28,182 nt of DNA. It comes from JACZSB01 sp965372015 (GTDB taxonomy: Bacteria > Fidelibacterota > Marinisomatia > SCGC-AAA003-L08 > TS1B11). Made by a program: the position numbers and the translations under genes. The stretch lies in contig CBDVAP010000025.1 in NCBI GenBank assembly GCA_965372015.1, positions 1 through 28,182 of the forward strand. Direction: 5' to 3'. Positions 6,793 through 12,319 of this stretch are shown in pieces; within the stretch, counting starts at the first letter, position 1; each line of letters starts with the position of its first letter. The notes under the pieces were generated by a model. It made no database searches. It was not told the DNA's origin and saw only the letters and a program-made list of their open reading frames with translations.

Positions 6793-6869
6793 CCCAAGAG
6801 GAGCATCAACGCATGCGTTTCAAACCGCGCTTACGCTGCTTTCAACAATGAGAATGCTGTTCGTTGGGT
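6792..6869. repeat. Imperfect inverted repeat starting at the FRG stop codon
   Basis: ACCCAA-N4-AGCAT (6792-6806) pairs with ATGCT-N5-TTGGGT (6854-6869) around a 47-nt centre that contains the palindrome CGCATGCG. The right end reads GTTGGGT, which fits the GTTRRRY core of integron attC sites. The left box (ACCCAAG) lacks the expected terminal C. It could be a decayed recombination site, a weak terminator or chance. Confidence 0.35.
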
Positions 6870-7012
6870 GGTGGAAGGAGCAAGTTTAAACCCACGCCTG
6901 TCTGGATGTCTGCAGGTGATTACTAGGTCCCAAAAATAATGCCCCCGACGAAGACCTGGTATTCTAACGTCTAGACGAACGGTTGGTTTCTCCGGCTGAC
7001 CACTAATCCCCC

Positions 7013-7062
7013 CTGGATACAGCACGGCCAGCTGCTTCCGCGCACCAGGCGAACGACGGCAC
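7013..7062 (-). pseudogene. Possible degenerate flavoprotein 3'-end fragment
   Basis: On the minus strand this stretch reads ARKQLAVLYPGGI, resembling AARMLAGLYPVGG at the end of the dihydrolipoamide-dehydrogenase-like gene at 7498-8952. About 25 nt around GGATACAGC-CGGCCAGC match closely and then similarity fades. Spacer 6870-7308 otherwise shows only a palindromic element (7118-7137) and a TTTGCACTTTTCATTTTGCATTT stutter (7227-7252). Confidence 0.3.
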
Positions 7063-7117
7063 TCCAAAAAATCCCTATATTCCCCCCGCTCTTTGAAATG
7101 TGAGAAGGATGTTCTTT

Positions 7118-7137
7118 CCCTCTCCTTCAGGAGAGGG
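7118..7137. repeat. Palindromic element (CCCTCTCC type), copy 2
   Basis: CCCTCTCC-TTCA-GGAGAGGG forms a perfect 8-bp stem. It is followed by CTCGCGTAGCGAG and GGGTGAGG, the same arrangement of words as in the element at 5313-5360. Confidence 0.6.
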
Positions 7138-7308
7138 GCCTCGCGTAGCGAGATGGGTGAGGTCGTCCCGGTATCTAACAGATATTAACCTATTAAAACT
7201 TAATATCTTATACTCTTTTCCCGCCCATTTTGCACTTTTCATTTTGCATTTCCCCCTTTGGCTAGCCACTCCCGTCGGTAGGGGTGAACCTTTTGATAGG
7301 TATTAGCT

Positions 7309-7385
7309 AGGTTTTAACGGGGTTTTAGTTGGGTTTTTAGTGGGTTTTTAAGGGGTAGAAGCTGGGTATAAGCTGGGCATTCGTT
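7309..7385 (+). repeat. 11-bp tandem array, seven units
   Basis: Seven consecutive 11-bp units: AGGTTTTAACG, GGGTTTTAGTT, GGGTTTTTAGT, GGGTTTTTAAG, GGGTAGAAGCT, GGGTATAAGCT, GGGCATTCGTT. The first four carry T4-T5 tracts in register, close to one helical turn apart, so the DNA is probably intrinsically bent. The array lies immediately 3' of the ancestral flavoprotein stop codon (minus strand). Confidence 0.75.
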
Positions 7386-7396
7386 AGCCCCCCACC

Positions 7397-7567
7397 GGAT
7401 ACAGCCCGGTTATCATGCATGCTCTGTCCGTTGCGAGGTTCCCCCCTTTGTGTCATTGTGGTTCTCTCTCACTCCCCCGCCGGATACAGCCCGGCTATCA
7501 TGCGGGCTCTGTCCGTGGCGAGGTTCCCCCCTTTGTGTCATTGTGGTTCTCTCTCACTCCCCCAACC
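7397..7567 (-). repeat. Tandem repeat of the flavoprotein 3' end, 85/86-bp period
   Basis: The word GGATACAGCCCGG occurs at 7397, 7482 and 7568, and the intervening 85 and 86 bp are nearly identical, including CCCCCCTTTGTGTCATTGTG and GTTCTCTCTCACTCCCCC. The third occurrence lies in the flavoprotein gene body. The lowest copy encodes, on the minus strand, GLYPVGG directly followed by TAA, which looks like the original gene end. Confidence 0.85.
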
Positions 7568-8952
7568 GGATACAGCCCGGCCAGCATACGGGCGGCGTTG
7601 TGCAGGCTCTCCGACAGCGAGGGGTGGGCGTGGACGGCGTCCATCAAGTCGGTATAGGGCAGGTTGTGTTGGATGCACAGGGAGACTTCCCCGATCAGGG
7701 AGTCCGCCTGGGGCCCGCAGGCCCGCACCCCCAATATGCGGTCGTCCCCCTTGGGACCCACGATCAGTTTGACGAAACCGGTAAAGGAGCGCATGGCGTG
7801 GGCCCGGTGGTTGCGCACGTTGTCCAGGCAGGCGATGCGGATGGCGCCGTACTTCTCCCGGGCCGTCTTCTCGTTGTCACCGGCGCCGGCAATCATGGGG
7901 AGGGTGAAGATGATGAATGGGATGTGGTTCATGGGGAGGGATTCGGTGCTGCCCAGGATGTGATGGATGGCTTGATGCCCCTCGGCCTCGGCCACGTGCA
8001 CCAGGCTCAGGTCCAGGCTAGTGGGCATTTTGCTCACGTCGCCGACAGCGTAAATATGGGGTACATTGGTGCGGCAGAACTCATCGATAGTGATGTAGCC
8101 CTCAGCGTTGGGCTCCACCCCCGCGTTCGGCAGGCCCAGCTTGTCGGCCCAGGCCTCGCGGCCCACTGAAATGAGCGCCATCGCCGACGTCAGCACAGTA
8201 CCGTCCTGCAGGGTGGTAATCACCTCATCACCCTTCGCCGCTATCCGGTCCAGCAGGCTGGATTGGATCACCTCAATGCCATTCTGCTCGAAGTTCCGGG
8301 TCAGGAAAGCCGCCACATCATCATCTTCGTGGGACAGGATGGCGGGCTTATTATCCACCAGGGTCACCCGGCAGCCGAAGGTGTTGAATATGGAGGCGAA
8401 CTCACAGCCGATCACCCCCGCGCCCACGATCACCAGGCTTTGTGGCAACTCCGTCAGGGAGACAATCTCGTCGCTGGACATGACCAGTGGGCAGTCACGG
8501 TCGACACGCGGTAGCCAGCGGGGCCGGGTGCCGGTGGCGATGATGATCTGCTTACCCCGGTAGCGCCGGCCATCAACCTCCACAGTGTGCTCATCGACGA
8601 AGGCGGCCATCCCCTTGATCTCGGTGATCCCCAGCATGGCGATCTGGTCCCGGTAGAGGCCTTCCAGCTCCTTGGCGCCATCGATCAGTTGGTCGTGCAC
8701 CTGCTTGAAATCGATCCGCGAGGTAACCGGCTGGTAGCCCCGGCCCGGTTTGGTGGCCACCAGGTGATCCTTAGCCAGCTCGTACAGCCCCTTGGACTTG
8801 TAGGCCCCGTGGATGCCGTAGCCCCAGATGCGGTGCCCGTTCACCAGCCCCACCTTAAGCCCTTTGAGGGCGCCCCGGGTAGCGGCCGCCATGCCGCCCG
8901 GACCGGCGCCGATCACCAGTACGTCGAATTTCGTTATTTTCCCGTGAGCCAT
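7498..8952 (-). CDS. Dihydrolipoamide dehydrogenase-like flavoprotein lacking the redox disulfide
   Basis: This 484-residue class I pyridine-nucleotide disulfide oxidoreductase relative has an FAD-binding GAGPGG (residues 15-20), IIATGTRPRWLP, an NAD-binding GAGVIGCEFASIF with an acidic VDN after the second strand (favouring NAD(H) over NADP(H)), IYAVGD, and the C-terminal dimerisation domain with the His-Glu dyad motif HAHPSLSE (441-448). The usual CxxxxC (GGTCLNVGCIPSK in lipoamide dehydrogenase) is replaced by WGYGIHGAYKSK (43-54), with Tyr45 and Ala50 where the cysteines should be. Classic lipoamide reduction is therefore unlikely; a transhydrogenase, diaphorase or other electron-transfer role is possible. 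The last 19 residues (VRENHNDTKGGTSPRTEPA) come from a tandem duplication of the 3' end and are not family sequence. Upstream AGGTAG is a weak ribosome-binding site. Confidence 0.85.
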   Translation of the reverse strand: MAHGKITKFDVLVIGAGPGGMAAATRGALKGLKVGLVNGHRIWGYGIHGAYKSKGLYELAKDHLVATKPGRGYQPVTSRIDFKQVHDQLIDGAKELEGLYRDQIAMLGITEIKGMAAFVDEHTVEVDGRRYRGKQIIIATGTRPRWLPRVDRDCPLVMSSDEIVSLTELPQSLVIVGAGVIGCEFASIFNTFGCRVTLVDNKPAILSHEDDDVAAFLTRNFEQNGIEVIQSSLLDRIAAKGDEVITTLQDGTVLTSAMALISVGREAWADKLGLPNAGVEPNAEGYITIDEFCRTNVPHIYAVGDVSKMPTSLDLSLVHVAEAEGHQAIHHILGSTESLPMNHIPFIIFTLPMIAGAGDNEKTAREKYGAIRIACLDNVRNHRAHAMRSFTGFVKLIVGPKGDDRILGVRACGPQADSLIGEVSLCIQHNLPYTDLMDAVHAHPSLSESLHNAARMLAGLYPVGGVRENHNDTKGGTSPRTEPA

Positions 8953-9066
8953 CTACCTATGTCGCCTTTGCCAACCGGCAATTGCCGGAGTGGCCTTTGA
9001 ACTTACGGAAATTTTACCCGATTTGGGGTAGGCAGGCCGCGAACTTGTGTGTACCTTTGGACCGTC

Positions 9067-9432
9067 ATGCGCGGTATTTCCAGGCAGCGGATAACGGCCA
9101 AGCTGGCTACGGCCTTTGCGGACGGCAAAATGGTCAAGGAGACCCTCTACCAGGTGGTGGCCATGTACCTGATGATGATTGACCCCCTGGTGGCCGGGAC
9201 CGCCAAGGTGGAGGTGGCCGCGGCGTTGGTCTACCTGCTCAACCCATTCGACCTGATGCCCGACATGCTGCCCATCGGCCTGGTGGACGATATCGCCGTG
9301 CTGGGCGTGGTCTGGAAGCTGATCCAGCGGCACATCACCGACGATCACCGGGCAGAGGCCCGCCGGATCGTGCTGCAGCTGCTGGGGCGGCTTAACCTCA
9401 CCAACGAGGTACCCCCCGGCCGGAGTGCCTGA
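9067..9432 (+). CDS. DUF1232 (YkvA-like) protein
   Basis: The product has 121 residues. The family core LLNPFDLMPDMLPIGLVDDI (about 57-76) matches the DUF1232 motif YL-SPIDLIPDFIP--G--DD, embedded in hydrophobic helices AAALVYLL and AVLGVVWKLI. DUF1232 proteins are small, often membrane-associated proteins of unknown function. The ATG at 9067 is preferred; an in-frame GTG at 9049 is an alternative, and neither has a convincing ribosome-binding site. It is divergent from the flavoprotein (114 bp) and followed by the prohibitin-like gene after 93 bp in the same direction. Confidence 0.8.
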   Translation: MRGISRQRITAKLATAFADGKMVKETLYQVVAMYLMMIDPLVAGTAKVEVAAALVYLLNPFDLMPDMLPIGLVDDIAVLGVVWKLIQRHITDDHRAEARRIVLQLLGRLNLTNEVPPGRSA

Positions 9433-9525
9433 TCCGATTATTATAGGCATCAAGTCAGCTGAGATGCTAGCTTCAAGGTGGATTTTAATCCCTGGCAGAT
9501 AGATTTAACTAATTAGGAGTAAGTC

Positions 9526-10428
9526 ATGAATTTTATTCTGTTCATCGTAGTCGCCCTTTTGGCTTTCATCTTCTCCACCCAACTGCGGGGCCGCGGCGCC
9601 CTGGCCCAGAGCCTGGCAGCCCTCGGTTTCCGGCCCGCTTTCCTGCAGATAGTAGGGCTGGTGGCCCTGGCGCTGGCGGCCTTACAGACTATCACCATCA
9701 TCGACGCCGGTACCGTGGGCGTGGTCAGGGTCTTTGGCAAGGTTAGCACCCAGGTATTGGGTGAAGGGATTAATGTGCGTAACCCCTTCGCCGAGATCAT
9801 TAAAATGAACATCAAGACTCAGGAGCGCCGGGAGGAGATGCGGGCTCCGTCCAAGGAGAACCTTACCGTGGGCCTGGAGATCAGCGTGATCTACCATGTG
9901 GAACCGTTGCTCGCCCCTGACATATTACGGACTGTCGGCCGGGAGGAAGACCTGATCCGCAAGGTATTGCTGCCCAATTTCCGCTCGGTAGTCCGGGATG
10001 TGACCGCCCAATATGAAGCCAAAGCGGTGTACGCCTCCATGCGCGATGAGGTGGCCGCTAACATCACGATCCGGCTAGCCGAAGCCGTTTCCGCCCGGGG
10101 GATTGCGATAGAGTCCACCCCGTTGCGCGACGTGATCCTGCCTCAGGATCTGGCCGCCGCCATCGAGGAGAAATTGCGGGCCGAGCAGGAGAGCCAGCGC
10201 ATGGAGTTCGTCCTGAACAAGGAGAAGAAGGAGGCGGCCCGTAAACGGATCGAAGCCGAGGGCATCCGGGATTTCAATAAGACGGTGGCCGAAGGGATAT
10301 CGGACAACTTCCTGCGTTGGAAGGGGATCGAGGCCACCAACGCCCTGGCCCAGAGCAACAATGCCAAGGTAGTGGTGATCGGCTCAGGCAAAGACGGCCT
10401 GCCGATTATCCTGGGGGGCGCGAACTAG
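9526..10428 (+). CDS. Prohibitin-like SPFH/Band 7 membrane protein
   Basis: The product has 300 residues. Two hydrophobic helices (about 2-17 and 43-61) anchor it. The SPFH/prohibitin domain follows (about 62-230): IDAGTVGVVRVFGKV, LGEGINVRNPFAEIIKMNIKTQ, LEISVIYHV, LPNFRSVVRDVTAQYEA, IAIESTPLRDVILP. Then comes the charged coiled coil typical of the family (EEKLRAEQESQRMEFVLNKE and onward) and a C-terminal segment ending VVVIGSGKDGLPIILGGAN. Such proteins form large ring-like scaffolds in the inner membrane and modulate FtsH-type proteases or membrane organisation. The role here is inferred from the family only. AGGAG 8 nt before ATG supports the start. A strong terminator lies about 85 nt after the stop. 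Confidence 0.9.
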   Translation: MNFILFIVVALLAFIFSTQLRGRGALAQSLAALGFRPAFLQIVGLVALALAALQTITIIDAGTVGVVRVFGKVSTQVLGEGINVRNPFAEIIKMNIKTQERREEMRAPSKENLTVGLEISVIYHVEPLLAPDILRTVGREEDLIRKVLLPNFRSVVRDVTAQYEAKAVYASMRDEVAANITIRLAEAVSARGIAIESTPLRDVILPQDLAAAIEEKLRAEQESQRMEFVLNKEKKEAARKRIEAEGIRDFNKTVAEGISDNFLRWKGIEATNALAQSNNAKVVVIGSGKDGLPIILGGAN

Positions 10429-10449
10429 CGGGCTCGGTACTCAATACTA

Positions 10450-10476
10450 GATACTGGATACTCGATGGGACCCCAC
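10450..10476 (+). repeat. 27-nt inverted repeat, left arm
   Basis: GATACTGGATACTCGATGGG continuing to ACCCCAC pairs with the complement of 11031-11057 at 24 of 27 positions. The arms flank the DUF503 gene about 580 bp apart and belong to the dispersed TATCGAG-type stutter family. Confidence 0.6.
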
Positions 10477-10512
10477 CGTCGGCCTGCCCAGGGCTGGGCT
10501 GGATATTTGATG

Positions 10513-10546
10513 AGCGCCCCTGGAGACGGGGGCGCTGCTTTTATTT
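10513..10546 (+). terminator. Rho-independent terminator after the prohibitin-like gene
   Basis: AGCGCCCC (10513-10520) pairs perfectly with GGGGCGCT (10529-10536) around an 8-nt loop and is followed by GCTTTTATTT. This is a textbook intrinsic terminator on the plus strand. The rest of spacer 10429-10654 holds only stutter repeats. Confidence 0.85.
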
Positions 10547-10654
10547 GTACCGGGATTGGTTGAGAATAGCGCTGCTTCCTCGGGCCGAAAGCCGCCCCTT
10601 CACCTCTAGAAATATTGATAACTTCAACTCGAAACTCGAAACCAGTAACCATAC

Positions 10655-10936
10655 ATGCACATCACCCTCCTGCGCGCCACTATCGCCATCCCCGAGGCCC
10701 ACTCCATCAAGGAAAAACGCCGGGTGGTCAAGTCACTGCGGGAGCGGGTGTCCTCCCGCATGAATGTGTCGGTAGCCGAAGTTGGTCAGCAGGAGCTGTG
10801 GAACCGGGCTGACCTGGCCTTCGTCACCGTGGCGGCGCAGAAAGAGGTCACCGAGAAGCGCCTGTCCGCCATCACCAAGCTGTTGGAAGAGGGCCGCGAT
10901 TTCGTGCTGTTGGAGGTGAAAACAGAACCGCTTTAA
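10655..10936 (+). CDS. DUF503 (YlxP-like) protein
   Basis: The product has 93 residues. The family pattern is complete: MHITLLRATIAIPEAHSIKE, then KRRVVKSLRERVSSRMNVSVAEVG (residues 21-44), then a central strand DLAFVTVAA and a terminal strand DFVLLEVKTE. YlxP/DUF503 proteins are small ferredoxin-like-fold proteins often encoded near ribosome-maturation genes (rbfA, infB), and their role is unclear. Here it stands alone between stutter-repeat spacers and a terminator, and no rbfA or infB is in the window. No ribosome-binding site is visible; the start is fixed by the family N-terminus. Confidence 0.88.
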   Translation: MHITLLRATIAIPEAHSIKEKRRVVKSLRERVSSRMNVSVAEVGQQELWNRADLAFVTVAAQKEVTEKRLSAITKLLEEGRDFVLLEVKTEPL

Positions 10937-10938
10937 CA

Positions 10939-11020
10939 AGAAGTTTCTAGTTTCAAGTTTCTAGTTACGAGTCTTTTGCAACGAGCCTCTTGATCCGATA
11001 TCGAGTAACGAGCATCGAGC
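10939..11020 (+). repeat. Stutter repeat block (TTTCTAGTTTCAAG / ATCGAG type)
   Basis: Imperfect repetitions AGTTTCTAGTTTCAAG-TTTCTAGTTACGAG, then GATATCGAGTAACGAGCATCGAG, fill the space between the DUF503 stop codon and the hairpin CCCCGC-GGTTG-GCGGGG (11020-11036), downstream of selD. Confidence 0.65.
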
Positions 11021-11030
11021 CCCGCGGTTG

Positions 11031-11057
11031 GCGGGGTCCCATCCAGTATCGAGTATC
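11031..11057 (-). repeat. 27-nt inverted repeat, right arm
   Basis: This is the complement of 10450-10476 at 24 of 27 positions (GCGGGGTCCCATCCAGTATC and the next 7 nt). It overlaps the right side of the GC hairpin that follows selD, so on the minus strand it may act in termination, although no T-run follows. Confidence 0.6.
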
Positions 11058-11062
11058 GAGTT

Positions 11063-12115
11063 CTACTTGGCCTTGAGTGTGAGGGTGATGCTGGAGGGCC
11101 CCCCCGAGGCCAGCGCTCCGACGAAAGCAGCTTCGGTGACACCCCGCTGTTTGAGGGCGGCCATCAGGCGGTCGGCTTTTTTGCGGTGCACGGCCATCAG
11201 CAAACCACCCGAGGTTTGGGCGTCGGCTGCTAATAAGGTGTCCACTTCGGTGAGCGGTCCGTCGATGGTTAGCGCCTGCTCAACATGCTTCAGGTTCCGC
11301 CGGGTGCCGCTGGGAATAAAGCCTTTCTCGGCCAGTTCCCGAGTGCCGGGCAGGATCGGCAAGCTTTCCAGTTGCATATGCGCCTTCACACCGCTGGCGG
11401 TGCACATCTCCAATAGGTGCCCCAGCAAGCCGTAGCCGCTTACGTCGGTCATGGCGCTGACCCCAACCTCCAGGGCGGCCTCGGCGGCGGCCCGGTTCAG
11501 GGTGGCCATGGTCCGGCTGGCTTCTGCCACCACCTGGTCGTCGGCCTGGCCCTTTTTGATAGCCGTGGCGATGATGCCGGTGCCCAGCGGTTTGGTCAGG
11601 ATCAGGATATCCCCCGGCCGGGCGGTGTTGTTACGGATCAGTTGGTCTTCCTGTACTTCGCCGGTGACTACCAGCCCGTATTTGGGCTCGGGGTCGTCGA
11701 TTGTATGGCCCCCCAATATCGGTATACCCGCCTCGTGTGCCTTAGCCATGCCCCCTTTGAGGATCTCATCCAGAATGGCCAGGGGCAACTCACTGCTCGG
11801 GAAGGCCACCACGTTCAGGGCCATCAGCGGCCGCCCGCCCATGGCGTAAATGTCGGAGAGTGAATTGGCCGCAGCGATCTGCCCGAACTGGTAGGGATCG
11901 TCCACCACCGGGGTGAAGAAATCCACAGTCTGTAAAAGGAGGCGGCCATCGTCCAGACGCATGGCAGCGGCGTCGTCGGAGGATTCGTATCCCACCACGA
12001 CTCGGGGGTCCGGTTTCTGGCGCGGTAGATGGCCCAGCACCTGGGCCAGCTCGCTGGGACCGAGCTTACCGGCTCAACCGGAACCGTGACTTAATTGTGT
12101 CAGCCGTTTATGCAT
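11063..12115 (-). CDS. selD: Selenide, water dikinase (selenophosphate synthetase), selenocysteine-containing
   Basis: SelD makes selenophosphate from selenide and ATP, the selenium donor for selenocysteine and selenouridine. A conventional reading starts at GTG 12040 and misses the active site. Reading through the in-frame TGA at 12074-12076 extends the protein to ATG at 12113-12115. This gives MHKRLTQLSHGSG-Sec-AGK, exactly the family's catalytic loop (Cys17 and Lys20 in E. coli; Sec14 and Lys17 here). The whole product would have 350 residues. Downstream family motifs follow: SSDDAAAM, TVDFFTPVVDDPYQFGQIAA, NSLSDIYAMGGRP, GGHTIDDPEPKYGL, TDVSGYGLLGHL and AADAQTSGGLL. An in-frame TAA at 12128-12130 bounds the start, and no ribosome-binding site is evident. 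A hairpin just after the TGA could be the SECIS element. Frame preservation and the exact motif make Sec far more likely than a nonsense mutation. Confidence 0.95.
12031..12061 (-). promoter_or_regulatory. Candidate bacterial SECIS hairpin in selD
   Basis: Reading the minus strand from the TGA, CCCAGC (nt 19-24, counting U of UGA as 1) pairs with GCTGGG (nt 39-44) around a 14-nt loop that can form an inner CTG/CAG pairing. GG just before, with one bulged base, can extend the stem with CC. The apical loop starts about 22 nt after the UGA, within the spacing known for bacterial SECIS elements read by SelB. Confidence 0.6.
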
Positions 12116-12319
12116 ACCGATGCTAATTTATCCCTGTATACCGGACCGGGCATCCAAAATCGCCCAACTCCCATGCCTCCCAGTCCGGGAACTGTCCACC
12201 GGGAAAAACGTACCGCGAATTGAACAGTCGTTGGTAACTTTGCTATTGCCCACAGGCAGTTTTTGTGGGAGTTAAGGCCGGGCGGTAACTACAATATGAG
12301 AATAACAGATTATTAGACC

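Noticed and set aside
6831..7067. 78-codon minus-strand frame in the spacer after the FRG gene
   Set aside because: Only its first codons resemble a protein (the flavoprotein end); the rest has no coding pattern and no ribosome-binding site.
7415..8169. Long plus-strand open frames across the flavoprotein 3' end and tandem repeats
   Set aside because: They mirror the minus-strand gene and its GC-rich codons; their translations lack any family pattern, while the minus strand has complete FAD/NAD motifs.
12074..12076. TGA in selD as a true nonsense mutation
   Set aside because: The codon falls exactly on the catalytic Cys/Sec position, the frame on both sides is intact and a hairpin follows.
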